Notes: a model not told the origin generated them from the sequence alone. Counted from the stretch's first letter, positions 9,318-19,869 are shown. The stretch: 64,000 nucleotides of DNA from Pseudovibrio sp. Alg231-02 (GCF_900143565.1 NZ_FREX01000003.1:496001-560000), one strand, 5' to 3'. A program made the numbers and translations.

Positions 9318-10138
9318 GTGTCGTCAGGTTCACGGCTTGCCAGTACGTCCAAACGTGGTTCATGGCCAACTCTCTTAAAGGTTTTGAAGCCCTGCTCCTC
9401 CAGAAGGTTTTTGAGCATGTTTGGATCAGACCATCTGACATCTCTCTCATAGAAAACTGATTGAACTCGAGGAAAGAAGCTTGTCTTGATGAGCTCTTTA
9501 ATCACGGTTTCTTCATGCCCTTCAGCATTGAGTTTGACCACGATGTCGATTTCATCGGTGATCATCTCATCTAACTGCTGGGCAGAGATGGCTTGAATCT
9601 CTTCGGTTTTTTCGTCTGAATGCACGGTGTTCTGGCTGAGGGATGCGCCGCCGCTATGGGTTTTGCTGAGGAATATCTTAGCTTGACCAGTGTGATCGGA
9701 GACTGCTGCCTGTACTGCCTTTATGCGAGATGTAGCAAGGTTAAGCTCAATGTTTTGTTCCAGTAATTGGAATGTGCTAGCGACGGGTTCGAAGGCTATG
9801 ACTTGCTGGCAGTTTGTGTTTTGAGCTGCAAGCAGGCTGAAGAGGCCTTGATTTGCGCCGATATCCAGCATGATGAAAGGCTTTTCATAGTCGACAAGAT
9901 AACTGGTGAGGAATGTGCCGTAACCACCTTCGCAGCACATGCGGAATGTGGCGTCGAAGACATTGGGTGTGAGTTCAACACCATACCTCGTCAGAATGCC
10001 GGAGGAGAGGCCTAGTCGCACACCCCAGGACATTGGAATGTACTTTATGTAATAGCCAAGGAGCCCACGTAAGTGGCGGCGTTCGTTGATGTACTCTTTG
10101 CTGTGGTACTTTCCAAAGAAGGTTTTTGAGCCTGGCAT
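9314..10138 (-). CDS. FkbM family methyltransferase
   Basis: 274 residues with an S-adenosylmethionine-binding Rossmann core starting at the DIGANQGLFSL motif (about residues 90-100), then VIAFEPVA and the VKLNAEGHE segment typical of FkbM methyltransferases. These enzymes usually O-methylate sugars or natural-product hydroxyls. The substrate here is unknown. The N-terminal 75 residues (many aromatic and basic residues) are outside the core. It stands alone on the minus strand and overlaps the DUF429 gene at the stop codons. Confidence 0.82.
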   Translation of the reverse strand: MPGSKTFFGKYHSKEYINERRHLRGLLGYYIKYIPMSWGVRLGLSSGILTRYGVELTPNVFDATFRMCCEGGYGTFLTSYLVDYEKPFIMLDIGANQGLFSLLAAQNTNCQQVIAFEPVASTFQLLEQNIELNLATSRIKAVQAAVSDHTGQAKIFLSKTHSGGASLSQNTVHSDEKTEEIQAISAQQLDEMITDEIDIVVKLNAEGHEETVIKELIKTSFFPRVQSVFYERDVRWSDPNMLKNLLEEQGFKTFKRVGHEPRLDVLASREPDDT

Positions 10139-10212
10139 TTGCCTAACCTGACTTGTTGATCTTCATTGAGACCAGCGTACATAAGTCAGGCTAGGTTTCG
10201 ATTAACACAACG

Positions 10213-11382
10213 TCACAATTGCGGTTTGATGCGTGGTGCAGGGGCGGCTGGGTATGGATCTACGACCTCTGCAACGATCTTCTTCTCTTCACCAACACGA
10301 CTGTTAGAGAACAGGGATGTGAAGTAGCTGAAAGCGCGTTCTGATTCAGAGGCTTTCTTCGGTGCTGGGGATGGTTCTTCAGATGCCAGCGCCAAAACTT
10401 TTGCAGCTTCTACATTCACAGGCGTTGCGTTTGGTGCTTCTGCTTTTGCGACGTCAGTTGTTGAGGTGCCACCAAAGAACGCTGCAATCTTTTCTTTGCG
10501 GCGTTTACTGCTTTCCATAGCGATCTGGATCTCAGCGGTTTCGCGTGCATCCCGGGTTTGCTTTTCTGCTACTGCCACCGCGATGTGCTCAGGCACTGTG
10601 TAGGCAGGGCAAGCGCCGCGTGCATTGAATTTGGTTCCGCGTGCGTCTGCCTTCGCGTTGAAGACGTATTCTTTTTCACAGACTTCAATGGATGGTGGGC
10701 GTTTGGTGACTTCAAAGTGGTCATAGCCACGCTTCAGCATGCGCCAGAATTCATAATGCTCGGAACTTGCGTTCTTGGCCATGTTGTCCGGTGTCATGCG
10801 GAATGGGAAGGCCTGAACCTGAAACTTTCTCTGACCGCCAAGGAAGCTATCGCGACCCAGAGAGTAGATATCTGCAATCTGCTCGTCCGTCATGGCGTAA
10901 CACCCACGAGAAGAGCAGGCACCATGGACCATCAAGTTTGAGCCTGTGCGGTCATGAGCGCGGTCAAACTTGTTCGGGAAACCAAGGTTGAATGCGAGAT
11001 AGTAAGAGGAAAACGGGTTCATCAGGCCCGGCGTGACTTCGTAGAAGCCTTCTGGTGCCTGCCGGTCGCCTTCCTTAATCTTCGGGCCGAGTTTGCCAGA
11101 CCATTTGCATATCTCATAGGTTTCCAGCAAAGCATACTGGCCTGATTTGGTCTGTTTCCAGATCTCCAATTCAGACTCTTGCTTGAACAGGCGAACCATG
11201 ATTGGAGACTTGAGCTCCATGTCCTTGGACTTCATTCTGTTGGAAAGGCTTTTGCTCACAGGTTGCTGGTGCTTCTCAGCGCCAAACTCTGTTCCCTGAC
11301 AAGCGGCTAGCGTTAAAGCCAGCGCAAGCGCAGCAGCACGCTTTACGTTCTTGCCAGTCTCTCCCTGAAACACTCTAATCAT
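10213..11382 (-). CDS. YafK-type L,D-transpeptidase lipoprotein
   Basis: 389 residues from the ATG at 11382. A GGTGGG ribosome site lies eight bases before it, and this start gives a clean lipoprotein signal (LTLAAC, lipid-modified Cys near residue 28). A frame open to 11520 would put about 46 residues before this signal. The YafK-type YkuD domain has VHGACSSRGCYAM with the catalytic Cys near residue 160. The C-terminal 150 residues are Ala/Glu/Lys-rich with no domain that I recognise. YafK (DpaA) of E. coli cleaves Braun's lipoprotein from peptidoglycan, so hydrolysis is as likely as cross-linking. Confidence 0.85.
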   Translation of the reverse strand: MIRVFQGETGKNVKRAAALALALTLAACQGTEFGAEKHQQPVSKSLSNRMKSKDMELKSPIMVRLFKQESELEIWKQTKSGQYALLETYEICKWSGKLGPKIKEGDRQAPEGFYEVTPGLMNPFSSYYLAFNLGFPNKFDRAHDRTGSNLMVHGACSSRGCYAMTDEQIADIYSLGRDSFLGGQRKFQVQAFPFRMTPDNMAKNASSEHYEFWRMLKRGYDHFEVTKRPPSIEVCEKEYVFNAKADARGTKFNARGACPAYTVPEHIAVAVAEKQTRDARETAEIQIAMESSKRRKEKIAAFFGGTSTTDVAKAEAPNATPVNVEAAKVLALASEEPSPAPKKASESERAFSYFTSLFSNSRVGEEKKIVAEVVDPYPAAPAPRIKPQL

Positions 11383-11545
11383 GTGCTTGACCCACCATGC
11401 TGGGGCTAGTTTGCCCGAACCCCAATCTCGACTCGATACTAAGACTATCTGGGTTAAGGTTGATCGAATCTTACCACAGATCATTCTCTCTGAGATTGTG
11501 GGGTATTCCCCAAGATGCACTTTCCCCCGAGTTTGATTGGATCAA

Positions 11546-11582
11546 ACAAAAAAGGCATCAGATATACTTCTGATGCCTTTTA
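11546..11582 (-). terminator. Terminator of accA
   Basis: A perfect 12-base stem (11551-11562 with 11569-11580, AAAGGCATCAGA and its complement) is followed on the minus strand by a T run. It lies about 45 bases past the accA stop codon. Confidence 0.92.
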
Positions 11583-11624
11583 TAAAAAATTTAGTGGATA
11601 CCCACAATAAATCCTAGGTTCGAA

Positions 11625-12581
11625 TCAGCCGAGTTCACGACCTATGCGTAAGAACTTCTCGCGACGCTGCTTCTTGAGCTCGTCTGCAGACAGACCAGCC
11701 ATCTTACTCAGAGCGGTTTCGATCGAGTTGCCTGCGCGATCAATTACGATCTCTTTTGCGCGGTGAGCACCGCCGATTGGCTCTTTGATGATCTCATCAA
11801 TGACGCGGAAGCTGGAAAGGTCTTCTGCAGTGATCTTCATGTTGGTTGCCGCGTCTTGTGCACGGGTGCTGTCGCGCCAAAGAATGGATGCGCCTGCTTC
11901 TGGAGAGATCACGGAATAGATGGAGTGTTCCATCATTGCTACGTGGTTGGTGGTTGCAATTGCAATCGCACCGCCTGAGCCACCTTCACCAATGACGATG
12001 GAGATGTTTGGAACTCCAAGACCGAGGCACATGTCAGTTGAGCGTGCGATCGCTTCTGCCTGACCGCGCTCTTCAGCGCCGATTCCCGGGTACGCACCTG
12101 CTGTGTCCACGAAAGAGACAACAGGGATGTTGAAACGGTTTGCCAGTTCCATGATGCGGACGGCTTTACGGTAACCTTCCGGACGTGCCATGCCGAAGTT
12201 ATGCTTCAGGCGGCTTTCGGTGTTGTTACCTTTTTCTTGACCAAGAATAGCGACTGATTGTCCACGAAAACGACCAAAGCCTGCGATAATGGCGCAATCC
12301 TCGGAGAATTTGCGATCACCGGCAAGAGGCGTGAAATCTGAGATCAGGGTATTGATGTAGTCCAGTGAATGCGGACGGTCTGGATGGCGAGCCACCAGAG
12401 TTTTCTGCCAAGGCGTCAAGCGAGAATAAATGTCGCTGAGTGCTTGATCTGCTTTTTCCTGAAGACGGGCAATCTCGTCTTCCACATCAACCGCTTCCCC
12501 ACCTTCAGCCAGGATTTTCAATTCCTGTACTTTACCTTCAAGGTCAGCAACTGGTTTTTCGAATTCGAGGTAACTGCGCAT
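11625..12581 (-). CDS. accA: Acetyl-CoA carboxylase carboxyltransferase subunit alpha
   Basis: The alpha half of the carboxyltransferase that moves CO2 from biotin to acetyl-CoA, giving malonyl-CoA for fatty-acid synthesis. It has 318 residues, the usual size. Conserved pieces are the N-terminal LEFEKPVADLEGKVQEL, the YINTLISDFTPLAGDR segment, and the crotonase-fold core GAYPGIGAEERGQAEAIA and GEGGSGGAIAI. It is monocistronic here with its own terminator. The partner genes accB, accC and accD are not in the window. Confidence 0.97.
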   Translation of the reverse strand: MRSYLEFEKPVADLEGKVQELKILAEGGEAVDVEDEIARLQEKADQALSDIYSRLTPWQKTLVARHPDRPHSLDYINTLISDFTPLAGDRKFSEDCAIIAGFGRFRGQSVAILGQEKGNNTESRLKHNFGMARPEGYRKAVRIMELANRFNIPVVSFVDTAGAYPGIGAEERGQAEAIARSTDMCLGLGVPNISIVIGEGGSGGAIAIATTNHVAMMEHSIYSVISPEAGASILWRDSTRAQDAATNMKITAEDLSSFRVIDEIIKEPIGGAHRAKEIVIDRAGNSIETALSKMAGLSADELKKQRREKFLRIGRELG

Positions 12582-12758
12582 ATTGGATATTCACTCGTAA
12601 CAATCAGCGGGCTTGACCCGCCGACTAAAAGGCGTTGGAGCGCGCTATAATTTTGGCGCGACACTGGCGACAGCTGGGTCATCTGTCAAGGCTTTGCATC
12701 ACAAATGTGGGTGTTTGAACCCCTTCAGACAAGAAGGTTTGGGATTAAAGTGCAAATC

Positions 12759-13622
12759 CTATCTTGAAGCTGTTTTTTTGCGAAGTCCTGACGTTTGCGG
12801 CATATTGAGTTCTGCTGCTTCCAGGACAAGTGTACCTGTCGATGTCGGAATGGAGACCTTGTAAGGAATAAGAATACGGGTGTTTCCGATCGGTGCGAGC
12901 CATGTCTCAATGTTTGCGTTTTTGGCCAGATACTGAACAGCCTTTTTCTCTGGACGATGTCCAGCAACAGGCTCCCAGCGTGCGGAACAGACGACAACCG
13001 GACCGTTATAGCCTTTGCCTGAGACTTCACGCACTTCTTTGAACTTCATATTGATATTGAAGCGCGCCCAACCATCATAAATTGGCAGTTTGCGATTACA
13101 TACTGATGGATCAAGCACTTTTGAGCGGGACGGTGCGCGTACAATCGCTGCACTTAACGGGTCCATCGCATTGAGCTTGTGCTTGCCAGTGACCTTAACG
13201 CGGGTCTTGGACGGTTTGTATTTTGGCGTGACCTGAGTTGTGCGGACATGGCCAGACCCCTGACCGAGATTGACATAGAAGTCTCGGTTGGATGCTCGAG
13301 AGGCCATGGTGTAGGTGCTTGGAAGGACTTTTGCGCCTTTCATCCACCCGGTCGCGTGTGCGCCGCCTTTGCCTGTGGAGAAGAGGGTTCCAATGCCAGC
13401 TGGCTCCATACCCACTTTTGCGGAATAGGCGTTCTCTCTGAGGATAAGCGATAAGGAGCCTTTTGCCACAGTGAAGCCTGCATAAGAAATATTGTAGACA
13501 CCACCTAGGCGCTCTGTTTTCCCCAGAGCAGCTGTGGATAGTGTGCCAAATGAAAGTGCTGCGACGGCTATTACGCTCGATTTGCCAAGAAAATTGCAAA
13601 CCTTAGAAACTGTTACTCGCAC
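12759..13622 (-). CDS. DUF3108 domain protein, exported
   Basis: 287 residues from a GTG start at 13622. I prefer this start because a perfect GGAGGT lies eight bases before it and the frame then opens with an ordinary signal peptide (cleavage after TAALG). A longer frame up to 13703 lacks these. The body carries the DUF3108 pattern: YNISYAGFTVAKGSL near the N-terminus, a DPLSA segment, a central Cys pair (VCNRKLPIYDG, VVVCSARWEPVAG) and a C-terminal WLAPIGNTRILIPYKV. The family is periplasmic with unknown function. It precedes rpmB divergently. Confidence 0.8.
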   Translation of the reverse strand: MRVTVSKVCNFLGKSSVIAVAALSFGTLSTAALGKTERLGGVYNISYAGFTVAKGSLSLILRENAYSAKVGMEPAGIGTLFSTGKGGAHATGWMKGAKVLPSTYTMASRASNRDFYVNLGQGSGHVRTTQVTPKYKPSKTRVKVTGKHKLNAMDPLSAAIVRAPSRSKVLDPSVCNRKLPIYDGWARFNINMKFKEVREVSGKGYNGPVVVCSARWEPVAGHRPEKKAVQYLAKNANIETWLAPIGNTRILIPYKVSIPTSTGTLVLEAAELNMPQTSGLRKKTASR

Positions 13623-13962
13623 GATACTGTACCTCCGCAGCCGCAGACATTCGCGCCTGACAGCCTGAGAACTCAGGAAACTGAACAAAAAATTCAAACT
13701 CATTGAAATATGAAACTACCTAAACATGGTAACACGGTGGTTAAGAGATGTGAGTTTGTTCGAGTTTTGATTGAAAAATGGGCTTCGAACAGGCAAATAG
13801 GCAGCAAAGCCTTGACGAATTCTGCTGTACTAATTATAGCAAGCCAACTTTTCCGTACAGGGCCGGAGGTGGTTCCGCGTGACCGTGGTGTCCGCGACCT
13901 GCCGGTTTTAACAGAATGCGCCCAAAAATGAGGGCGCCTACAAATTAAAAAGGGTGACCCTC
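13623..13962. other. Intergenic region between divergent DUF3108 gene and rpmB
   Basis: 340 bases with the divergent promoters. Close to rpmB there is a short perfect hairpin, GCGCCC (13918-13923) and GGGCGC (13932-13937) around an A-rich loop. It has no T run, so it is more likely a leader or mRNA structure of rpmB than a terminator. Nothing else stands out. Confidence 0.45.
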
Positions 13963-14250
13963 ATGGCACGCCGCTGCGAACTTACCGGTAAAGACGTGAT
14001 GACCGGCAACAACGTGTCTCACGCAAAAAACAGGAGCCGTCGTCGGTTCTTGCCAAACCTTTGTAATGTTTCCCTGATGAGTGAAACTCTCGGCGAAACT
14101 TACAAACTGCGTATCTCTGCACACGCTCTGCGTTCTGTTGAGCACCGCGGTGGTTTGGACGCATTCTTGGCGAAAGCAGTTGAAGCTGAGCTTTCTCCTA
14201 AAGCGCGTTTGCTGAAGACCGAAATCAAGCGTCGTCAGGCAGCTGCTTAA
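13963..14250 (+). CDS. rpmB: 50S ribosomal protein L28
   Basis: 95 residues starting [21 protein letters not shown], the standard L28 opening, with the RRRFLPNL segment and a basic C-terminus ([13 protein letters not shown]). L28 is an rRNA-binding protein of the large subunit. The ATG at 13963 is chosen because AGGGTGA precedes it. An in-frame GTG at 13954 lies inside that ribosome site. It is followed after 27 bases by a VUT-type transporter, with which it may be co-transcribed. Confidence 0.97.
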   Translation: MARRCELTGKDVMTGNNVSHAKNRSRRRFLPNLCNVSLMSETLGETYKLRISAHALRSVEHRGGLDAFLAKAVEAELSPKARLLKTEIKRRQAAA

Positions 14251-14277
14251 TCACATCATTCTTGAAAGGGATTGAAC

Positions 14278-14922
14278 GTGACTAAGTCGAATACTGCTCG
14301 ACCACTGGCTCTTGCTATTATGGCAATGACCACAGTGGTTGTTGCTTCGAATTACCTTGTTCAATTCCCTGTTCAGGGAATGTTCGGGGCTGTTAATCTA
14401 GCAGACCTGCTTACTTGGGGTGCATTCACTTATCCAGTGGCATTCCTTGTAACTGATTTGATTAACCGACAGTTTGGTCCTGCTGCTGCACGCAAAGTCG
14501 TGTACGCTGGCTTTGCTGTTGCTGTTGCTCTATCTATCGTTTTGGCAACACCACGCATTGCAATTGCGTCAGGAAGTGCATTCCTGATTGCTCAGTTGCT
14601 GGACGTAACTGTGTTCCATCGTCTTCGTGATGGTCGTTGGTGGAAGGCGCCTGTCGTCTCTTCTACACTGGGCACCATGCTAGATACCGCGCTGTTCTTT
14701 AGCCTTGCTTTTGCTACACAGTTTGCGTTCTTGGGTTATCACGATGCGTTTGCGGTAGAAGTTGCACCATTGTTTGGTGTGTTTGCTCTGGAAGTTCCTC
14801 GTTGGGTTTCCTGGGCGATTGGTGACTTCAGCGTAAAGATCATCGTTGCGATGAGCATGCTTGTTCCATACCGCATCGCATTGGGAGTAATCGGCGCGGT
14901 ACCTGCTTCGCAGCGCGGATAA
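14278..14922 (+). CDS. Queuosine precursor transporter (YhhQ/VUT family)
   Basis: A 214-residue inner-membrane protein with about six hydrophobic segments. Family markers are the VNLADLLTWGAFTYPVAFL region and TDLINRQFGPAAARKVVYAG. YhhQ imports queuine or preQ0/preQ1 precursors for tRNA modification, and that role is inferred here by family. The GTG at 14278 is used since AAAGGG lies seven bases before it. A TTG at 14272 sits too close to that site. It ends before a strong terminator and probably shares the rpmB transcript. Confidence 0.85.
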   Translation: MTKSNTARPLALAIMAMTTVVVASNYLVQFPVQGMFGAVNLADLLTWGAFTYPVAFLVTDLINRQFGPAAARKVVYAGFAVAVALSIVLATPRIAIASGSAFLIAQLLDVTVFHRLRDGRWWKAPVVSSTLGTMLDTALFFSLAFATQFAFLGYHDAFAVEVAPLFGVFALEVPRWVSWAIGDFSVKIIVAMSMLVPYRIALGVIGAVPASQRG

Positions 14923-14946
14923 GCTGTTCGTTTGAAAAGAATTTTA

Positions 14947-14981
14947 AAAGGCATCGGATTTGGTTCCGGTGCCTTTTTTTT
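14947..14981 (+). terminator. Terminator of the rpmB-VUT unit
   Basis: AAGGCATCGG pairs with CCGGTGCCTT (one G-U pair) around an eight-base loop, followed by eight or more T residues. It starts 25 bases after the transporter stop. Confidence 0.9.
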
Positions 14982-15027
14982 GTTTTTGGGATTGAATGTC
15001 GGTGTAGCTCACAAAGACAGTCGTCGT

Positions 15028-16149
15028 TTACCGAGGCTTCGGTTTTGGCGCTGGGACGATCTTTGCCTCTTTGGGCGCACGAACGAATGGCTCTCTGAAA
15101 GGTTCGTTGTCTGTCAGAATGAAGCGCAGCAGCAAGGTGCGCTGCAAGAATGAGCGGTTATCATCTGACATGAGGGACAGGACTGTTTCTCCAAAAGCGT
15201 TCATATGAACGCTCAGAGCTTCCATATTATCAATCTGATAACTGAAATCAGCGGTCAGGAGCGTTTTGCCTGTATGGAGATGATCTGGTCGCAGGTTGGT
15301 GCCATCCAGCTGCCTGATGCGCATCCCAAGGCCTTCTGAGAGGTTGAATAAGCGCTCCAGGATCAAGAGATCGCCATTGGGAAGAAAGGCAGCATCCGTA
15401 ACATCGTAGTTGCCTTGTTTTCCTATCCAGAATTTCCCCGGTCGCGGGCCTCCGATAATCCACGCTGGTCTGTTGTGCTTCAGAGATTTTCCGCGTTCGG
15501 CGATCGTTATGATCGCGCCGGAGAGTGGAGAATTGGGAGGGGCGACGGCAACAGATTCAAGGCTCTTGTTCTTTGCCAAACCTCGGATCTCTTTGGGGAT
15601 CAGAAGGTGCTTAGCGCGTTCTTCGCCTGTTTTCAGGTTAAGCGGGTATGTCATGATCCCGCCTTTTCCTTCATGGCTGACGAAAATGCGAGGTGTGTTG
15701 GCTGAGCCGCCAATGCTCAGACCTTCTGTGTCGGCCCTGTAGGTGCGTTTGAGATTTCTGCCCTTGCTATCCAGCAGGGTTGCGGTTTCTGCGCCCAGCA
15801 GCTTGAGAGGCTTTCCTCGGCTGGTCTGGGATAGTTCGCCGCGCAGCCAGTGGCCGCGATCTGAGATAGCAATGATGTCTGAGCCACTGTTGAGCGTCAG
15901 CAAGCCGGAATAGCCGCCGAAGCGACCGTTTGAGCTGCTGAGTTCCAGGCCACCAAGAAACATGAGGGGGCCGTATTGCTCTGCTCGGGTACCAGAGAAC
16001 TTGAAGCGGTTGATTTCCTTGGAGCGGACTTTCATTTGCTGAAAGCCGCTCTGCTGTGCGGTGCTCTCGCTGAAAGGCAAAGAAGCAGCGACTGCGGTTG
16101 TTACCGCTGCCGCTGCTCCTGTTAGCAAAATGCGTCGTGTTAATTTCAT
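15028..16149 (-). CDS. Esterase-like activity of phytase family protein, Tat-exported
   Basis: 373 residues. The N-terminus has a twin-arginine pattern (TRRILLTG) and a hydrophobic Ala-rich stretch ending near SLPFS, so export folded to the periplasm is likely. The body shows the phytase-like esterase family landmarks: GGLEL near the start, [15 protein letters not shown], and the C-terminal block DNMEALSVH then LSMSDDN-like LSLMSDDN and TLLLRF. Substrate unknown. Its ATG overlaps the cobT stop by four bases (ATGA), so it is translated from the cobS-cobT transcript. Confidence 0.85.
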   Translation of the reverse strand: MKLTRRILLTGAAAAVTTAVAASLPFSESTAQQSGFQQMKVRSKEINRFKFSGTRAEQYGPLMFLGGLELSSSNGRFGGYSGLLTLNSGSDIIAISDRGHWLRGELSQTSRGKPLKLLGAETATLLDSKGRNLKRTYRADTEGLSIGGSANTPRIFVSHEGKGGIMTYPLNLKTGEERAKHLLIPKEIRGLAKNKSLESVAVAPPNSPLSGAIITIAERGKSLKHNRPAWIIGGPRPGKFWIGKQGNYDVTDAAFLPNGDLLILERLFNLSEGLGMRIRQLDGTNLRPDHLHTGKTLLTADFSYQIDNMEALSVHMNAFGETVLSLMSDDNRSFLQRTLLLRFILTDNEPFREPFVRAPKEAKIVPAPKPKPR

Positions 16150-18035
16150 CGGCGTCCGTGACGTCTACCGCGATCCTGACTGCTGTTTTCATCAAACAAA
16201 TCAGCAAGCTGATCAGTCATCGCGCCAGCCAGTTCTTCTGCATCTACGATTGTTACCGCACGTTTGTAGTAGCGGGTCACATCGTGGCCGATACCGATTG
16301 CGATCAACTCGACCGGAGATCTGTTTTCAATATCAGCAATCACACTGCGCAAGTGTTTCTCCAGATAGTTGCCTGGGTTCACTGAAAGTGTGCAGTCATC
16401 CACTGGTGCGCCATCGGAGATCATCATGAGGATGCGACGACGTTCCGGACGTGCAAGCAAACGCTTGTGTGCCCAGTCTAAAGCCTCTCCGTCGATGTTT
16501 TCCTTAAGCAGGCCTTCTCGCATCATCAGGCCGAGATTGCGTTTGGCGCGGCGCCAAGGGGCATCTGCGGATTTGTAGATGATGTGGCGTAGATCGTTCA
16601 GGCGTCCCGGATTAGACGGTTTGCCATCCTTGAGCCAAGCTTCACGAGATTGGCCGCCTTTCCACGCTTTGGTGGTAAATCCGAGGATCTCCACCTTTAC
16701 GCCGCAACGCTCAAGTGTACGTGCCAGAATGTCGGCACATGTGGCTGCTACGGTGATCGGACGACCGCGCATGGAGCCAGAATTGTCGATCACCAGAGTG
16801 ACTACGGTATCGCGGAACTCGGTGTCGTTTTCCCATTTGAACGCAAGCGGCTGCAGTGGGTCTATGACCACTCGATGGAGGCGGGCACTATCGATGATGC
16901 CTTCTTCCAGATCGAAGTCCCATGACCGGCTTTGCTGCGCCATCAGCTTACGCTGCAGGCGGTTGGCTAGTCGGGACACCGCACCAGACAGAGAGGCCAG
17001 CTGCTTATCGAGGAAGCCGCGGAGACGATCCAGCTCTTCCTGATCGCAGAGATCTTCTGCTGCAATGATCTCGTCGAAAGCCTGTGTGAAGATGTGATAG
17101 GCATCAGCAGACGGCTGATTGCTGAAGGGATGGTCCCGGCGTTCCTGTTCGCCCGGCTCTTCAGCCTGATCGGACATATCCTCTTCGGACATATCCTGCA
17201 TCTCGCTGTCGACGCCTTCGGTTTCGCCGCTTTCCTGCTCTTCGCCGGAAAGCTCCATCTCTTCAGGCGCGCCCTCTTGTTCACCCTGATCTTCCTGCAT
17301 GTCACCAGAGTTATCGGAGCGATCATCCTGGTCCTGCTGGCTTTCGTCGTTGTTCTCGTCGTCGTCCTCTGGTTCTTCTCCCAGCTCATCAGCCATATCA
17401 AGTGAGGTGAGAAGATCACGCATCTGCTTGGCGAACGCGATCTGGTCATCCATGCGGGTGACGAGTTTGTTCAGATCATGATCAGCTTTTTCTTCAACGA
17501 AAGGTCTCCAGAGATCCACCATGCGCTGTGCGCTTTTGGGGATCTCGCGGCCCGTCAGACGTTCGCGTACCAACAAAGCGATGGCATCCTGCATCGGAGC
17601 TTCGTCTTTGGTGGTGACTTCTGCGAAGTTGGCTTTGAAGTAACGATCCTCAAGCATGGCGTCGATGTTGTCGCCAGCGCCCGGCATACGGACAGCGCCA
17701 AGGGCTTCAACGCGGGCTTGTTCGACCGAGTTGAAGATAGCGCGTGCGTTTTCGCCTTGAGGAATGTGCTTGGTGTGAACAGCTGGATCATGACAAGCAA
17801 GGCGCAGAGCCATGGAGTCGCCCAAACCGCGAGTAACGGCGACTTCTTCCTTTGTCATCGTGCGGGAAGGTTCCGGCAGACGGATGCGTCCGCTGGTCAT
17901 TCCCGGTTTATCCGGTGAAAAAACAACCTCCAGCTCAGGCTCGCCTGCGATGGCTCTAACTGTAGAGCCCATCGCTTGCTTGAATGGCTGGCTGGCAGGT
18001 TTGTTCTTGGCTGAGGAGTTGCTGGTACCTGCCAT
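16146..18035 (-). CDS. cobT: Cobaltochelatase subunit CobT
   Basis: A 629-residue subunit of the aerobic cobaltochelatase CobNST, which inserts cobalt into hydrogenobyrinate a,c-diamide in vitamin B12 synthesis. The N-terminal part includes [10 protein letters not shown] long acidic, Glu/Asp/Gln-rich linker (about residues 210-310) is typical of CobT. The C-terminal von Willebrand A domain has the metal-binding [10 protein letters not shown] (about residue 415) and DGAPVDD. It sits 10 bases after cobS. CobN is not in the window, although in many alphaproteobacteria cobS and cobT are apart from the other cob genes. Confidence 0.95.
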   Translation of the reverse strand: MAGTSNSSAKNKPASQPFKQAMGSTVRAIAGEPELEVVFSPDKPGMTSGRIRLPEPSRTMTKEEVAVTRGLGDSMALRLACHDPAVHTKHIPQGENARAIFNSVEQARVEALGAVRMPGAGDNIDAMLEDRYFKANFAEVTTKDEAPMQDAIALLVRERLTGREIPKSAQRMVDLWRPFVEEKADHDLNKLVTRMDDQIAFAKQMRDLLTSLDMADELGEEPEDDDENNDESQQDQDDRSDNSGDMQEDQGEQEGAPEEMELSGEEQESGETEGVDSEMQDMSEEDMSDQAEEPGEQERRDHPFSNQPSADAYHIFTQAFDEIIAAEDLCDQEELDRLRGFLDKQLASLSGAVSRLANRLQRKLMAQQSRSWDFDLEEGIIDSARLHRVVIDPLQPLAFKWENDTEFRDTVVTLVIDNSGSMRGRPITVAATCADILARTLERCGVKVEILGFTTKAWKGGQSREAWLKDGKPSNPGRLNDLRHIIYKSADAPWRRAKRNLGLMMREGLLKENIDGEALDWAHKRLLARPERRRILMMISDGAPVDDCTLSVNPGNYLEKHLRSVIADIENRSPVELIAIGIGHDVTRYYKRAVTIVDAEELAGAMTDQLADLFDENSSQDRGRRHGRR

Positions 18036-18045
18036 GTAACTCCCC

Positions 18046-19032
18046 TTAACTCATGACGATGTTTGCCGCTGATTCAGGAAGGTCTTCCCCGAAACAACGC
18101 TGGTAGAACTCAGAAACCAGCGCTTGCTCGGTATCGTCACACTTGTTCAGGAAGGTCAGTCGGAATGAGAAACCGATATCGCCAAAGATTTCAGCGTTTT
18201 CTGACCATGTGATCACTGTACGTGGGCTCATCACAGTGGAGAGCTCGCCGTTCATGAAGGCGCTACGGGTCATGTCTGCAACACGAACCATCTTGGAAAC
18301 GATAGAGCGACCTTCTGCACCACTGTAGTGTGGAGACTTCGCCAGAACGATCTCGACCTCATTGTCGTGAGGCAGATAGTTCAGCGTGGTGACGATAGAC
18401 CAGCGGTCCATCTGGCCCTGGTTGATCTGCTGCGTACCATGGTAGAGGCCGGATGTATCACCAAGACCGACGGTGTTCGCGGTTGCGAACAGGCGGAATG
18501 CCGGGTGTGGATTGATCACGCGGTTCTGATCGAGGAGGGTCAGGCGCCCGGAAACCTCAAGAACACGCTGGATCACGAACATCACGTCTGGACGGCCTGC
18601 GTCGTACTCATCGAAGACAAGCGCGACATTGTTTTGAAGGGCCCAAGGAAGGATGCCGTCCTTGAACTCGGTGACGGTGTGGCCGTCTTTCACAACAATT
18701 GCGTCTTTACCAACAAGATCGATACGAGAGATGTGGCTGTCGAGGTTTACGCGCACACAAGGCCAGTTCAGGCGGGCTGCGACTTGCTCGATGTGAGTTG
18801 ACTTACCTGTTCCGTGGTAGCCGGAGACCATCACACGACGGTTTTTTGCAAAACCTGCCAGGATTGCGAGAGTTGTTGCGCGATCAAACAGATAGTCTGG
18901 ATCGATATCAGGAACATGTTCGTTTGCTTCAGCGAAGGCTTGCACTTCCATGTCGCTGTCGATGCCAAATACTTCACGTACAGAAATTGTTTCGGTCGGC
19001 AGGGTTTGAGCGGTTTGCATCGTATCTATCAT
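18046..19032 (-). CDS. cobS: Cobaltochelatase subunit CobS
   Basis: A 328-residue AAA+ (MoxR-like) ATPase that assembles with CobT into the ATP-driven ring of the cobaltochelatase. The Walker A motif is GYHGTGKST (Lys77), the Walker B region is [14 protein letters not shown], and sensor-type [10 protein letters not shown] follows. The ATG at 19032 is used because GGAGG lies five bases before it. It is the first cob gene of the unit and is preceded by a J-domain protein gene, a common alphaproteobacterial order. Confidence 0.95.
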   Translation of the reverse strand: MIDTMQTAQTLPTETISVREVFGIDSDMEVQAFAEANEHVPDIDPDYLFDRATTLAILAGFAKNRRVMVSGYHGTGKSTHIEQVAARLNWPCVRVNLDSHISRIDLVGKDAIVVKDGHTVTEFKDGILPWALQNNVALVFDEYDAGRPDVMFVIQRVLEVSGRLTLLDQNRVINPHPAFRLFATANTVGLGDTSGLYHGTQQINQGQMDRWSIVTTLNYLPHDNEVEIVLAKSPHYSGAEGRSIVSKMVRVADMTRSAFMNGELSTVMSPRTVITWSENAEIFGDIGFSFRLTFLNKCDDTEQALVSEFYQRCFGEDLPESAANIVMS

Positions 19033-19117
19033 TTTTCCTCCGCGGCCCCACGTCGAAATCGGGGTAATGAAAATCTAAAAAATTCTAAGAGATCCGGGAA
19101 CTGGTCAAACGTATGAC

Positions 19118-19738
19118 CTAGCAATAACCGGATTTCTTGAGCACGTTGTAGGCCTGAATAATCTCGCGCAAGCGGTCTTCCGAAGAGCGGTCGCCACCAT
19201 TGGCATCAGGGTGATGAATCTTTACCAGCTCTTTATAGCGAGTTTTTATCTCGGCGCCACGGGCGGTTACCCGAAGGTTCAATGTTTCAAATGACCTTTT
19301 CTCAAGTGCCAGCACCTTACGTTGCGGTTCCTGAGGTTGGCTACGTGCTCCGGTGGCGCCAGCGAAGATGTTGTGCGGGTCGTTGACGTCTTCGCCACCG
19401 ATGTTTGTACGGCTTCCATCGCGGGCATTCGCGGCGTCTGCCTGCGAGTTTACGCCCATTTTCCAGGTGGGGCGATGTCCTGTCATGCTATCGCGCTGGT
19501 AGCTGCGAACACTGTCATCGTCCATGCCGGAAAAATAATTATACGATTTGTTGTAGGCCTTTACGTGGTCTACGCAAAAATGAAAGTACTGGCCTTCCCG
19601 ATCGCGACCTTTCGGTGCTTTATGGGTGCCGGGCTGGTCGCAACCGTCCCATTCGCACTTTGGGCCTTTTGAGCTTGTTGTGCGTTCTTTGCCGGGTTTT
19701 ACGCGAATGCTGTCGAAAATGGAGGATGCTTGCTTCAT
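19118..19738 (-). CDS. J-domain protein (DnaJ-like, C-terminal J domain)
   Basis: A 206-residue co-chaperone-like protein. The J domain lies at the very C-terminus (from about residue 145), with the essential HPD motif near 176-178 followed by AYNVL. That is the reverse of classical DnaJ, where it is N-terminal. The N-terminal part contains Cys/His pairs (KCEW-type CEWDGCDQPGTH, HFCVDHVKAYN) that could bind a metal. It precedes cobS on the same strand and is divergent from bolA. It presumably recruits DnaK to a specific client; the client is unknown. Confidence 0.88.
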   Translation of the reverse strand: MKQASSIFDSIRVKPGKERTTSSKGPKCEWDGCDQPGTHKAPKGRDREGQYFHFCVDHVKAYNKSYNYFSGMDDDSVRSYQRDSMTGHRPTWKMGVNSQADAANARDGSRTNIGGEDVNDPHNIFAGATGARSQPQEPQRKVLALEKRSFETLNLRVTARGAEIKTRYKELVKIHHPDANGGDRSSEDRLREIIQAYNVLKKSGYC

Positions 19739-19869
19739 TTTTCGGTTTTCAGTTGCCTTGCGATTGGGTTAGCACCTGCCATAAAGCAGGTAGCCGACAT
19801 AAATAGAAAAAAGTGACCCTGTTAGGCAAGGCCTTGACGACGGTTTCCTACGTGAGAGATATAGAAAAC

